Of a stretch of 64,000 nucleotides of DNA, positions 17,519 through 26,492 are shown one piece after another (the stretch's first letter is position 1; the number at the start of each line of letters is the position of its first letter). The DNA lies in assembly GCF_001672295.1 (NCBI RefSeq), contig NZ_JXMS01000006.1, positions 62,001 to 126,000 on the forward strand, given 5' to 3'. The notes under the pieces were generated by a model, which saw nothing but the letters and a program-made list of their open reading frames with translations, searched no databases and was not told where the DNA came from. Source of the stretch: Halodesulfovibrio spirochaetisodalis. GTDB lineage: Bacteria; Desulfobacterota; Desulfovibrionia; Desulfovibrionales; Desulfovibrionaceae. Position numbers and translations under genes: made by a program.

Positions 17519-17667
17519 AGATTGATGACAAACCCGCTCATTGCGGCGTTGTTTCGAAAACGCCAGACGCTTATTATGTCTATCTATGCGTAACACATAC
17601 GTTTTCTCTTTCCTTGCACTGCACAGATTTGTCTTAATCGGGCAGATAAAGGATTTGTCAGCAATCT
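17519..17667. repeat. 149-bp MITE-like repeat, copy B
   Basis: Same length and ends as copy A (AGATTGATGACAA at 17519-17531, TTGTCAGCAATCT at 17655-17667). It fills the divergent space between the cyclo-ligase and the phosphoesterase, so it may influence transcription of either. Differences from copy A are scattered substitutions with no net length change. Confidence 0.75.
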
Positions 17668-17710
17668 CGCAGCTACTATGTTCTACAAACTGTGCCTTAC
17701 GGAGTTACCT

Positions 17711-18373
17711 ATGAGTGATTATTGGATTTGTATTGGTGACATTCATGACGAGATCGCCCGCCTCAAAGATATTCCGGGACTTGCGCAAGCACGCGGAGTC
17801 ATCATCAGCGGTGATTTGACCATGGCAAAAGGGACTGCAGCTGCGCGTCGTGTTATTGACGCAGTAGCTGAGATCAACCCTGTCATCTATGCGCAGATAG
17901 GCAATATGGATAAGCCTGAAGTGACGAATTTTCTGCAAGAACAAGGGTGTAACATTCACCGTGCGGTAAAAGAGCTCACCCCTTCTGTTGCTGTCATGGG
18001 CGTAGGTACGTCCGGCATCACCCCGTTCAACACGCCTTCGGAAACACCAGACGAAAAGCTCGGTCAATGGCTCGAAGAAACATATGCCGCAACATCACAG
18101 TACAATGCCACTGTCGTTGTCGTACACGACCCTCCTTTTGACACTCACTGTGATGATCTGGGGAACGGCGTACACGTAGGAAGCAAAGCAGTGCGCGCCT
18201 TTATTGAAAAACACCAGCCGCAGCTTGTTCTCTGCGGACATATCCATGAAGCGCGCTCTGTAGACTCAATCGGGGACACGACCATAATCAACACCGGCAT
18301 GCTTTCAGCCGGCGGATACGCAAAGGTTACTCTGGAAGGAACAACTGTTCGCGCAGAACTTCTTGAGATGTAA
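17711..18373 (+). CDS. Calcineurin-like metallophosphoesterase
   Basis: 220 residues with the two-metal phosphoesterase motifs in order: GDIHDE (about 8-13), SGDLTM, GNMDKPEV, VVHDPPF and CGHIHEA, ending in a short strand-rich tail. This is the YfcE/UPF0025-like class that cleaves phosphodiesters or nucleotides; the substrate is unknown. The start at MSDYWI follows ACGGAG by six bases; an in-frame ATG eleven codons earlier lies close behind the repeat and has no binding site. Confidence 0.87.
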   Translation: MSDYWICIGDIHDEIARLKDIPGLAQARGVIISGDLTMAKGTAAARRVIDAVAEINPVIYAQIGNMDKPEVTNFLQEQGCNIHRAVKELTPSVAVMGVGTSGITPFNTPSETPDEKLGQWLEETYAATSQYNATVVVVHDPPFDTHCDDLGNGVHVGSKAVRAFIEKHQPQLVLCGHIHEARSVDSIGDTTIINTGMLSAGGYAKVTLEGTTVRAELLEM

Positions 18374-18498
18374 TTCCTTTTTGCCCTGCTTAAAAACACG
18401 CGTACAGCAGTGCTACCCACAAGCTTCTTTTTCGAAATTATAGTATTGTTGAGCAAAAAAAAGTGTACCATGTTTTTTAGCAAGTGCTAAAAAAACTG

Positions 18499-18527
18499 TT
18501 GACAGTTGAGAGCGTGGCGTATAGATA
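18499..18527 (+). promoter_or_regulatory. Sigma-70 promoter of the initiator tRNA
   Basis: TTGACA at 18499-18504, a 17-base spacer, and TAGATA at 18522-18527, 60 bases before the tRNA. Confidence 0.7.
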
Positions 18528-18586
18528 TGTCCACCTCGAGAGGGAATTGCTTTCAGAGCAAGAACCGCATCGCAAACAAGCTATGA

Positions 18587-18663
18587 CGCGGGGTGGAGCA
18601 GCTCGGTAGCTCGTCGGGCTCATAACCCGAAGGCCGTAGGTTCAAATCCTGCCCCCGCTACCA
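18587..18663 (+). tRNA. Initiator tRNA-fMet (CAT)
   Basis: 77 bases, CCA encoded. The anticodon loop is CTCATAA. Initiator marks are all there: position 1 is C and position 72 is T, so the top of the acceptor stem is unpaired, and three G-C pairs (GGG/CCC) end the anticodon stem. The body is close to the E. coli fMet tRNA. A terminator follows at once. Confidence 0.97.
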
Positions 18664-18669
18664 ATATTT

Positions 18670-18704
18670 AACCCCCCTGCACTGCAGGGGGGTTATTGTT
18701 TTTT
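18670..18704 (+). terminator. Terminator after tRNA-fMet
   Basis: The stem AACCCCCCTGCA/CTGCAGGGGGGTT is followed by ATTGTTTTTT. Confidence 0.9.
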
Positions 18705-18742
18705 GTACTCCCGACGTTAAATCACGATAAAGGAGATCGCAG

Positions 18743-18961
18743 ATGGCAAAAGAAGAAGCCATTCAAGTAAACGGTGAAGTAATGGAAGCACTGCCGAACG
18801 CAATGTTTCTTGTTCGCCTCGAAAACGGTCACGAATGTCTCGCCCATATCTCCGGCAAAATGCGTAAGTTCCGCATTCGCGTACTTCCAGGAGATACAGT
18901 TACAGTAGAACTTTCACCTTATGACCTCACTCGCGGTCGTATTACCTTCCGTCCTCGGTAG
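18743..18961 (+). CDS. infA: Translation initiation factor IF-1
   Basis: 72 residues, the standard length, a single S1/OB-fold domain. Family blocks: [20 protein letters not shown], the [17 protein letters not shown] stretch that contacts 16S rRNA in the A site, and [11 protein letters not shown] at the end. AAGGAG lies seven bases before the ATG. It stands alone, 80 bases after the initiator tRNA gene and closed by its own terminator. Confidence 0.98.
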   Translation: MAKEEAIQVNGEVMEALPNAMFLVRLENGHECLAHISGKMRKFRIRVLPGDTVTVELSPYDLTRGRITFRPR

Positions 18962-19001
18962 GTTCGACATATAAGGCGTTCGTTTTTTTAACGTAACGAA
19001 T

Positions 19002-19040
19002 AAAGCCCGCTCTACCATGTAGAGCGGGCTTTGTTATTTT
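19002..19040. terminator. Bidirectional terminator between infA and the peptide transporter
   Basis: The stem AAAGCCCGCTCTA/TAGAGCGGGCTTT is flanked by T and A runs. It serves infA and, in the opposite direction, the ABC transporter operon. Confidence 0.85.
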
Positions 19041-19074
19041 CTAAAACGCAGCAGGAAGCACTTCCTGCATACGC

Positions 19075-20103
19075 CTATGAAGGCATGTGTGTAGAACGGC
19101 CTTCCTGCACGGCATGACAGGCACAGATAGTGCCGTTATCAAGTGTGAGCGGGTGCGGAATCTCATTCACACAACGCTGGTTTGCAAGACGACAGCGACC
19201 ATGGAAAACACAGCCTGTAGGCAGGTTAATCGGGGTCGGTACATCACCTGTAAGCTTAATGTGTGAGAAACCTTTTTTACCCATGCGCGGAATCGCTGAA
19301 AGCAACGCTTTTGTGTACGGGTGCTGCGGATTTGCGAACAGCTCTTTTGCATCAGCAAGCTCACACAGGGAACCCAGGTACATTACAGCAACTCTGTTGG
19401 AGATGTGCTCAACAACAGATAAGTCATGACTGATGAAAAGGTAGGTAAGGTTGCGGTCACGCTGCAAATCCATCATCAGGTTAAGCACCTGAGCCTGAAT
19501 GGATACGTCCAGCGCAGAAATAGGTTCATCAGCTACGATGAATTCCGGCTCAAGCACGAGTGCACGCGCAATGGAGATACGCTGGCGCTGACCACCTGAG
19601 AATTCGTGCGGATAACGCTCTCCCCATACAGGGTTGATGCCTACCTGCTCCATAACATCTGCAACACGCTGCTTTACTTCAGCATCGTTCAATGCCGGGT
19701 AATGAAAACGTACAGGTTCCTCCAGAATCTGGGAAACCTTCATACGTGGATTCAAAGACGCATACGGATCCTGAAAGATCATCTGCGCCGCAGTACGAAA
19801 CTGTTTGCGGGATTCGCCTGACTTATCGTCCACACGCTCACCACGGTAGTAAACCTGACCGCCTGTCGGCTCATAAAGGCCGATTACAGTTCGTGCGAGG
19901 GTGGACTTACCACAGCCAGACTCACCAACAACGGAAAGGGTTTCACCCTGATTGATTTCAAAGCTCACATCGTTCACAGCGTGAACAACAGTTTTCTTAC
20001 GGGTAAACTTTCCATCATGAAAACCCAGCTGATCAAGAAGACCGCCGGAAATATCAAAGTGCTTTACTAGATTTTTAATTTGAAGAAGAGGTGTATTACT
20101 CAT
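19075..20103 (-). CDS. Peptide ABC transporter ATP-binding protein, OppF/DppF type
   Basis: 342 residues. Cytoplasmic ATPase of a family-5 peptide or nickel importer. Walker A GESGCGKST (about 60-68), Q-loop FQDPYASLNPRM, signature FSGGQRQRISIARAL, Walker B FIVADEPISALD and the H-loop LFISHDLSVVEH are all intact. The C-terminal oligopeptide-transport extension has cysteines in CVFHGRC...RC...CACH, which in related subunits bind an iron-sulfur cluster. GGAG lies six bases before the ATG. Last gene of the five-gene operon. Confidence 0.93.
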   Translation of the reverse strand: MSNTPLLQIKNLVKHFDISGGLLDQLGFHDGKFTRKKTVVHAVNDVSFEINQGETLSVVGESGCGKSTLARTVIGLYEPTGGQVYYRGERVDDKSGESRKQFRTAAQMIFQDPYASLNPRMKVSQILEEPVRFHYPALNDAEVKQRVADVMEQVGINPVWGERYPHEFSGGQRQRISIARALVLEPEFIVADEPISALDVSIQAQVLNLMMDLQRDRNLTYLFISHDLSVVEHISNRVAVMYLGSLCELADAKELFANPQHPYTKALLSAIPRMGKKGFSHIKLTGDVPTPINLPTGCVFHGRCRLANQRCVNEIPHPLTLDNGTICACHAVQEGRSTHMPS

Positions 20104-20106
20104 CGC

Positions 20107-21066
20107 CTACTCCACTACATGACAGGCTGCAAGAACGCCGGATTTTTTAAGTTCGAGCTCCGGCACCACTTCAAAACAGATGTCTTTACAGTAGTCGCAA
20201 CGGTTGTTGAATGCACAGCCTTTAGGAATGTTGGTAAGGCTAGGCATAGAGCCGCGAATCTGGTTAAGACGATCGCCTTCGGCGCCGTCCGGTAATGCTG
20301 CAATAAGCCCCTGTGTGTACGGATGGGTAGGAGTAGCACAGACAGTATCTGTTGAACCAAGCTCAACAATACGTCCGGCATACATAACAGCGATTTTTTC
20401 AGTAACCTGAGATACCACACCAAGATCGTGCGTAATGAGGATAAGCCCCATGTTATCCTTCTCGCAAAGTTCGAGAAGCAAATCCATAATCTCAGCCTGG
20501 ATGGTAACATCAAGAGCAGTTGTAGGCTCGTCAGCAATAATCAGCGCAGGATCGGTCAGCAATGCAATTGCAATAACGATACGCTGGCGCATCCCCCCGG
20601 AAAATTCGTGCGGGTACTGCTTCAAGCGTTTTTCCGGTGAAGGAATGTATACTTTGCGCAGCTTCTCCAGTGCGATTTTTTCGGCTTCTTTCTTTGACAC
20701 TTTGCTGTGTGCAAGCACAGTTTCAATCATCTGCTGCCCAACGGTCAAAACAGGATTGAGTGTCATCATCGGGTCCTGAAAGATCATGGAAATGCGGTTA
20801 CCGCGGATAGTACGGAGCTGCTTATTGTTAAGCTGCGCAAGATCCTGACCTTCAAACATTACAGAACCACCGGCAATAAAGCCCGGCTTGGAAATCTGAT
20901 TGATGATGGAAAAACCGGTAACAGACTTACCAGCACCAGATTCCCCCACAAGACCAAGGCGTTCGCCTTTATCTACTGAAAACGAAACATTATTCACAGC
21001 CGTAAGCGCAATATCGCGCATACGGAACTGAACAACCATATTTTTTACATCTAAAAGGTGTTCCAT
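20107..21066 (-). CDS. Peptide ABC transporter ATP-binding protein, OppD/DppD type
   Basis: 319 residues, partner ATPase to the gene that follows it by three bases. Walker A GESGAGKSV, Q-loop FQDPMMTLNPVL, signature FSGGMRQRIVIAIAL, Walker B LIIADEPTTALD and H-loop ILITHDLGVVSQ are present. The C-terminal extension contains CAFNNRCDYCKDIC and a last CH, a cysteine set like the cluster motif of OppD/DppD. AAGGA precedes the ATG. Residue spacing is normal for DppD. Confidence 0.93.
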   Translation of the reverse strand: MEHLLDVKNMVVQFRMRDIALTAVNNVSFSVDKGERLGLVGESGAGKSVTGFSIINQISKPGFIAGGSVMFEGQDLAQLNNKQLRTIRGNRISMIFQDPMMTLNPVLTVGQQMIETVLAHSKVSKKEAEKIALEKLRKVYIPSPEKRLKQYPHEFSGGMRQRIVIAIALLTDPALIIADEPTTALDVTIQAEIMDLLLELCEKDNMGLILITHDLGVVSQVTEKIAVMYAGRIVELGSTDTVCATPTHPYTQGLIAALPDGAEGDRLNQIRGSMPSLTNIPKGCAFNNRCDYCKDICFEVVPELELKKSGVLAACHVVE

Positions 21067-21072
21067 TGTTCC

Positions 21073-21984
21073 TTAGTCCTTGTACAGTTTTGGATTCAGG
21101 AAGTCCCTGAGCCAGTCGCCGAGCAGGTTGATGGAAAGAACCAGCAACACGAGAACAAGTCCCGGGAAGAGGGTAATCCACCAGCTGCCACTCATAAAGT
21201 AGGCAAAGCCGGATTTAATGAGAGAACCGAGTGAAGGCTGGTTAACAGGCATACCGAGCCCGAGGAAAGACAGAGCCGCTTCACTCATTACAGCGTTAGC
21301 AACCTGAACTGTAGAAATAACGAGTACAGGGGTCAGGGTGTTCGGCAGAATATGACGGAACATGATGCGCATAGGACGAAGGCCGATAACACGCGCTGCT
21401 TCAACATATTCTTTCTTTTTCTCTGCAAGTACGGAGGCACGGACAGTACGTGCATACTGCGGCCATTCAGAGAACCCGATAACAAAAATTAGGAATGGAA
21501 CAGCTACGTCTGCATAGCGGGCAACACCCAATGCAGCCTGCAAAATTGCACCAAAGAAGATCGCAACCATGTAGGATGAGAAGGAAAGCTGAACATCAGC
21601 AACACGCATAAGGAAGGAGTCTACACGACCGCCTTTGTACCCTGCGGTCAAGCCGACGATAATCCCCAAAAAGGACTGCAATGCGACAGCGCCAAGACCA
21701 ATTAACAGAGAGATACGGGTACCGTACAAGATGGTAGACCAGATATCGCGTCCCTGAGCATCTGTTCCCAGCCAGAAAGCATCCATACCGTCAGGAGTCC
21801 ACATTGGCGGTGTTTCTGCGTCCATCAGATCAATGGCAGAACCGTCATACGGGTTCTGGCTTGCGAACACAGGTGCAAGCACAGCCATTGTAATAAGAAT
21901 GAGCAATACTATGAAGCTGCCGACTGCAACTGGGTCGCGCCGGAAGCTATACCAAAAGTATGATTCCTTAAATTTTTGCCACAT
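21073..21984 (-). CDS. Peptide ABC transporter permease, OppC/DppC type
   Basis: 303 residues, inner-membrane permease with an N-terminal OppC helix (SFIVLLILITMAVLAPVFA) and about six helices in all. The region GTDAQGRDIWSTILYGTRIS is the family's periplasmic start block and EYVEAARVIGLRPMRIMFRHILPN is the EAA loop that docks the ATPase. GGAGG before the ATG. Six bases separate it from the DppD-type gene. Confidence 0.93.
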   Translation of the reverse strand: MWQKFKESYFWYSFRRDPVAVGSFIVLLILITMAVLAPVFASQNPYDGSAIDLMDAETPPMWTPDGMDAFWLGTDAQGRDIWSTILYGTRISLLIGLGAVALQSFLGIIVGLTAGYKGGRVDSFLMRVADVQLSFSSYMVAIFFGAILQAALGVARYADVAVPFLIFVIGFSEWPQYARTVRASVLAEKKKEYVEAARVIGLRPMRIMFRHILPNTLTPVLVISTVQVANAVMSEAALSFLGLGMPVNQPSLGSLIKSGFAYFMSGSWWITLFPGLVLVLLVLSINLLGDWLRDFLNPKLYKD

Positions 21985-21987
21985 GGA

Positions 21988-22965
21988 TTACTTCCTCCCC
22001 GAAACACGGACCATCGGGTTAACCAGTCCGTAAATAACATCCACAACAGTGTTCACAATTACGAAAAGAACACCAACGAAAACAAGGTATGCAACGAGCA
22101 AAGCAGTGTCTGAACGTTCAACAGCTTCAATGAACATAAAGCCCATACCCTGCCACTGGAATACTGTTTCAGTGAGGATTGTGTACGCAATCATAATACC
22201 GAGCTGTACGCCGCCCACGGTAATAACCGGAAGAAGGGTGTTCTTGAAGGCGTGAACCATGAGAACACGGGTAGGGTTAAGACCTTTTGCGTGAGCAAAT
22301 TTAACGTATTCTGTCTGTAAAACCTCAACCATCTCTGCTCGGATAAGACGGATGAAGAGTGGAAGCATAATTGAAGACAATGCAATGGAAGGAAGAATAA
22401 TATGTCTGAAAGCCTTCCAGCTTGTGAAGTTACTTTCCCATCCCGGGAAGAGCAGCGATGTAGGCCCTCGTCCGTAGGACGGAAGCCAGTGCAGTTCTAC
22501 CGCAAAGACGTAGATCAGCAGGAGCGCGGTAAGAAATACAGGAATAGAAACACCTACGATACTGGCTCCCATAAACAGACGGGCAAGCCATGAACGCGGT
22601 TTAACCGCAGCATAAATACCAATAGGTACAGAAAGAAAAATAACGAGCAAAGCACTGGCAAATACCAGTTCCAGTGTTGCAGGAGCCTTTTTTAAAATAA
22701 CTTCAGTAGCCGGTTTACGGTAGAAAAAGGAACGACCAAGGTCGCCATGCACTGCTTTTTTTACAAACCGAACCCACTGAACCAAAATAGGGTCGTTCAG
22801 ACCCAGCTGGTCACGATACGCCTCGCGCTCTGCAGCGGAAACGTTAATGCCGACCATCTCACGTACCGGATCACCAAATGAGTATTTAATACCGAATCCG
22901 ATGATCGATATGACAAACATGACGATCAACGCCTGTGCCACTCTTCGAACAATAAAAGCAAACAT
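21988..22965 (-). CDS. Peptide ABC transporter permease, OppB/DppB type
   Basis: 325 residues, first permease of the system. It begins with the usual helix RRVAQALIVMFVISIIGFGI, then the DPILVQWVRFVKKAVHGDLG block, and an EAA loop TEYVKFAHAKGLNPTRVLMVHAFKN. About six helices. The ribosome site before the ATG is weak. The gap of 176 bases to oppA contains a hairpin that probably lowers expression of the membrane genes relative to the binding protein. Confidence 0.93.
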   Translation of the reverse strand: MFAFIVRRVAQALIVMFVISIIGFGIKYSFGDPVREMVGINVSAAEREAYRDQLGLNDPILVQWVRFVKKAVHGDLGRSFFYRKPATEVILKKAPATLELVFASALLVIFLSVPIGIYAAVKPRSWLARLFMGASIVGVSIPVFLTALLLIYVFAVELHWLPSYGRGPTSLLFPGWESNFTSWKAFRHIILPSIALSSIMLPLFIRLIRAEMVEVLQTEYVKFAHAKGLNPTRVLMVHAFKNTLLPVITVGGVQLGIMIAYTILTETVFQWQGMGFMFIEAVERSDTALLVAYLVFVGVLFVIVNTVVDVIYGLVNPMVRVSGRK

Positions 22966-23111
22966 ATGGGGTTTTTGGGGTTATAAGTTAATCCAATTCC
23001 CAGTATCTTAAAACCGAAGAGAACCGGCCTAAGGTCGGTTCAGATGGTTCCGCGCTGTGTAGCGGAGAACTGAGCAAACAGACCGTCGGCCTATTTGTCT
23101 CCTTCATAAAA

Positions 23112-23133
23112 CGGGGCGGCATAAGCCGCCCCG
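23112..23133 (-). terminator. Attenuating hairpin between binding-protein and permease genes
   Basis: The perfect stem CGGGGCGGC/GCCGCCCCG is followed on the minus strand by only TTTTATG. It is likely to stop part of the transcription or protect the 3' end of the binding-protein message. Confidence 0.65.
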
Positions 23134-23141
23134 AATAAATG

Positions 23142-24692
23142 CTATTTCATTACGAGATCGCCAAAGTAAGGGTAGTTCATTACGTTTACAATCTCACGTG
23201 CGTTCTCAAGGTTCTTACCACCTGCCCAGGAAAGGTCCTGCCAGTGAAGTGGTACGAATGCTGCTTCAGCGTTAAGGATCTGCTCGATTTTCTGGAGCTG
23301 AGCTTTACGCTTTGCAGTATCAGTCTCGGAGTTAGCAAGTGCTACGAGCTTATCAACTTCAGGGTTGCAGTACTCACCGGAGTTGTACTGGCCTGCGCCT
23401 GTGTCTTTGTTAGGGCATACAGCGAGGTATTCGGTGAAGTTAGCGGAGTCTTCAGTATCAGAGTGCCAACCGATCATCTGGATGTCAGCTGCGCGTGCAT
23501 CGAACTGATCCCAGTACTGTGCTTTAGGCATAGTCTTGAGGTTAACTTTGATGCCGATACGAGCCATCATGGATACGAATGCCTGAGCGATCTGCTCATC
23601 TTTTACGTAACGGTTGTTAGGAGCAATCATAGTTGCTTCAAAACCATCAGCGTAACCAGCTTCTTTCATGAGAGCTTTAGCTTTTTTGAGGTCGTAACGA
23701 GGCTTGAGGTTAGCATCGTGACCCTGGTAGCCTTTAGGGCTCTGCTGTGCTGCTGCAGTACCACGGCCTTTGAGGATCTTTTTAACGATACCAGGGTTGT
23801 TGGTAGCGTATACGATAGCTTCACGAACTTTAGGGTTCTTGAATGCTTTGTTACGTTCCTGGTTGAGCTGGAACATGATAACGCGGGTACCAGGCATGGT
23901 AATGAGGTCTACGTTGTCAGCAGCATCAAGACGGTCGTAATCCTGTGGAGGTACAGGCATGATGAAATCTACGTCGCTGGAAAGAATGGAAGCAACACGG
24001 GTAGCTTCGTTCTTAATAGGACGCATGTCGATTTCTTCAATGTTACCACGGTCAGTCCAGTAGTTAGGGTTGGCTTTGAAAACCATTTTTACGCCCTGTT
24101 CACGTTCTGCAACAGTGAAAGGACCAGTACCGGAAGCGTGGGTGTTTGCGAAAGATGGGGATGTCTTACCGATTTTATCTTTAGGCTCACCATTTTCATC
24201 TTTACCGGAGTAGAACTTGGAGTCCATCGGGAAGAGGTAGGTCGCCATGTTGATAAGCAGCGGGTAAGGAACTTTTGTTTTAAGGTCTACAGTGTAGTCA
24301 TCAACTACAACAGCAGGCTCAAATACTTCGTAAAGACCTTTGTAGTCGATAGATTTTTTAAGACGATCAAGAGTCCATGCAACGTCTTTAGCAGTAAATT
24401 CGTTACCGGAGTGGAACTTTACGCCCTTGCGGAGGTGGAAACGCATGGTTTTGTCATCAATACGTTCCCAGCTGGTTGCCAGACGAGGATCAAAGCCCAT
24501 GTCCTGGTTCCAACGTACGAGCGGGTCGAAAACTAAGTGGGAGTACTGAAGCATGCCGCCGGAAAGCTGTACATGCGGGTCAAGAGATACAGGGTCAGCA
24601 TCCACTGCTAAACGCAAAGTCTTAGCAGAAGCAGGAGCTGCAGCAAATGCTAATACAGCAGCAAGAGCAAGCACTGTTAACAAACGTTTCAT
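23142..24692 (-). CDS. Peptide ABC transporter substrate-binding protein (family 5)
   Basis: 516 residues, periplasmic. Signal peptide MKRLLTVLALAAVLAFAAAP with cleavage after ASA, then the SBP family 5 fold: DPVSLDPHVQLSGG, the signature region VKFHSGNEFTAKDVAWTLDR, and AIVYATNNPGIVKKILKGRG. It brings peptides (or nickel or other small ligands) to the permeases encoded downstream. The DppA class is favoured by length and text, but ligand cannot be read from sequence. Strong binding site GGAGG before the ATG; candidate promoter upstream. Confidence 0.93.
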   Translation of the reverse strand: MKRLLTVLALAAVLAFAAAPASAKTLRLAVDADPVSLDPHVQLSGGMLQYSHLVFDPLVRWNQDMGFDPRLATSWERIDDKTMRFHLRKGVKFHSGNEFTAKDVAWTLDRLKKSIDYKGLYEVFEPAVVVDDYTVDLKTKVPYPLLINMATYLFPMDSKFYSGKDENGEPKDKIGKTSPSFANTHASGTGPFTVAEREQGVKMVFKANPNYWTDRGNIEEIDMRPIKNEATRVASILSSDVDFIMPVPPQDYDRLDAADNVDLITMPGTRVIMFQLNQERNKAFKNPKVREAIVYATNNPGIVKKILKGRGTAAAQQSPKGYQGHDANLKPRYDLKKAKALMKEAGYADGFEATMIAPNNRYVKDEQIAQAFVSMMARIGIKVNLKTMPKAQYWDQFDARAADIQMIGWHSDTEDSANFTEYLAVCPNKDTGAGQYNSGEYCNPEVDKLVALANSETDTAKRKAQLQKIEQILNAEAAFVPLHWQDLSWAGGKNLENAREIVNVMNYPYFGDLVMK

Positions 24693-24730
24693 GAAACCTC
24701 CAAAACTAGAAATACTTCTAACAACCTAAA

Positions 24731-24758
24731 ACAATATAGAGACCACAAAATTGTTCAA
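24731..24758 (-). promoter_or_regulatory. Candidate promoter of the peptide transporter operon
   Basis: On the minus strand TTGAAC, 16 bases, then TATTGT, about 40-65 bases upstream of the binding-protein ATG. Confidence 0.5.
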
Positions 24759-24759
24759 A

Positions 24760-25792
24760 ATGCGTTTTTCGCTTTTCAGCAGCACTCCAAACAACATTAA
24801 AGCTCGAAATAAGAACCCTTCAGGCCTTTCTAAGTCAAGCTTTTTTGCGATAGAGGAACCTATTGCCGCAGAAAAACTCCCTTCACTGCGTAGTACCCCA
24901 TTTCAACACTAAGAGACAGAGCACACATATTTTCTCAAATATAACAACAGGTAAATTCATTGAATCTGTAAAACAGAAAGATTGAAGCGCCATCTACCCT
25001 ATGCGCTAAAAGCAGGCATAGCGTACGTGAAATACGCAAAGCCACACTCTTAAAAAACGGCATTCAATATTTTCCATTTACGTAAACAGCTATTAATTTC
25101 AAGTAAGTAACTAAGGCAAAACCGTTTGCCATGCGCATTTGAGTACAACAGAAGCATAAAAATAACAACTTCTCTATACATTTTACTTCATCATGCCGTG
25201 ATAACAGCACTTCATCACCTAAGTACTGCTATATTTTGCGCATGTTCTACATGAAAAACAAACTTTACGCTGCACATTTCTGCAGTTTGTGTGCTCAATT
25301 TATACGTTAACATGAACACCAGCTAATCCACCTCACCTTTCCTTTGCTAAAATCATTAAAAAACATACAGATAAGTAAAGACCTACTCCTCTCGTAACAT
25401 ATGATGAAAGCTTCAATTACTACGAAAAAGGATGCAAACACTGTTCGTGCCTCTTTCTTTTCTACAATTATGTATAAACTGCATTTTTTTGCATTTTTTG
25501 GACATAAAAGACTCATTTCCCCCATAAGCATCTCTCTATCGACTCCCACTTTCAACATCTGCTGAAAACAACGTCGTACTAGACAAGACCTCGTGGCGTT
25601 TCCTCTATCCTAATGATATGGTAGCCTTTACACAGAGGTCTAAAACTCCTGTTTCCTGAACATATTACATATCCGCCCGTAATTTAGTTTCGGGCGGGTC
25701 TTGCGGGAACAGACGATCGACTGTATCAATCAGCTCAACAATGATACGAAATGCTCCAAGCACGCTATCGTGACAGAGCAAGGAGAATATAT
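24760..25792. other. One-kilobase non-coding stretch
   Basis: AT-rich, with stop codons in all frames and no frame having a ribosome site. The only clear structure is a hairpin CCGCCCG/CGGGCGG at 25673-25697 about 100 bases upstream of the nitroreductase start. No known riboswitch, tRNA or repeat was recognised. Confidence 0.5.
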
Positions 25793-26395
25793 ATGCAGTT
25801 TCCAGAACCAAGCATGGAAGGCCCTATTTCCGTAGAAACAGCGCTGGCTAACCGACGTAGTGTCCGTGAATTTGCTGACGAGCCGCTGACACCGGACTCT
25901 CTCGGTCAAATTTTATGGGCGACATACGGAGTAAGCGAAGAAGGCCCTTGGAACCGGCGCACTGTGCCATCTCCCGCAGCAATGTACCCAATGGAATTGT
26001 ATGTGGTAGCTGGTGATGTTGAAGGACTGGAAGCTGGAGTCTACCGTTACGATGCACTCGGTCATTCTCTGGAAGAGGTGGAAGACGGCGATCTTCGTGA
26101 AGAGGTAGCCGAGGTATGCATAGAGCAGGACTGGATGGCAAAAGCACCTGCTATTCTTGTTATTACAGCTGCATTCGACCGTATTTCCCAAAAATTTGGC
26201 GAACGCGGCGTGGCGTACACCTTCTTTGAAGCAGGCCACATGGCACAAAACTGCTATCTTCAGGCTGAAGCGCTCGGACTTGGGGTAACAGAAGTTGGAG
26301 CCTTTAAAGAAGAGCACCTTATGGATCTTCTTGAACTCCCGCCGGAACACAACCCTATGCTGGTTCTGCCGGTAGGCTGGAAAAGTTTCGAATAA
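25793..26395 (+). CDS. SagB-type nitroreductase family protein
   Basis: 200 residues, FMN-dependent nitroreductase fold. The N-terminal ANRRSVREFADEPLT block binds FMN phosphate; ILWATYGVSEEG, then SPAAMYPMELYVVAGDVEGL and GVYRYDALGHSLEEV, is the SagB/ThcOx-like layout. The C-terminal AEALGLGVTEVGAF block is also typical. The start is set by AAGGAG seven bases before the ATG; the upstream in-frame ATG has no such site. No peptide-modification partner is nearby, so it is more likely a general flavin oxidoreductase than an azoline oxidase. Confidence 0.88.
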   Translation: MQFPEPSMEGPISVETALANRRSVREFADEPLTPDSLGQILWATYGVSEEGPWNRRTVPSPAAMYPMELYVVAGDVEGLEAGVYRYDALGHSLEEVEDGDLREEVAEVCIEQDWMAKAPAILVITAAFDRISQKFGERGVAYTFFEAGHMAQNCYLQAEALGLGVTEVGAFKEEHLMDLLELPPEHNPMLVLPVGWKSFE

Positions 26396-26431
26396 AAAAA
26401 GGTGTTCTTCGATTGAAGAACACCTTTTTTT
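26395..26431. terminator. Bidirectional terminator after the nitroreductase
   Basis: The stem GGTGTTCTTC/GAAGAACACC is flanked by A7 and T7. It can also end the minus-strand peptidase unit. Confidence 0.9.
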
Positions 26432-26492
26432 ACGTCAATGGTCAAAAGGATACGCGTTCGATTAATGAACAACACCCCATGCAGTTTTTGGG

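Noticed and set aside
23139-24536. 465-codon open frame on the plus strand
   Set aside because: It is antisense to the clear substrate-binding protein gene and has no ribosome site; its composition is that of a codon shadow.
25307-25558. 83-codon frame on the minus strand in the empty kilobase
   Set aside because: No ribosome site, atypical composition, no family resemblance.
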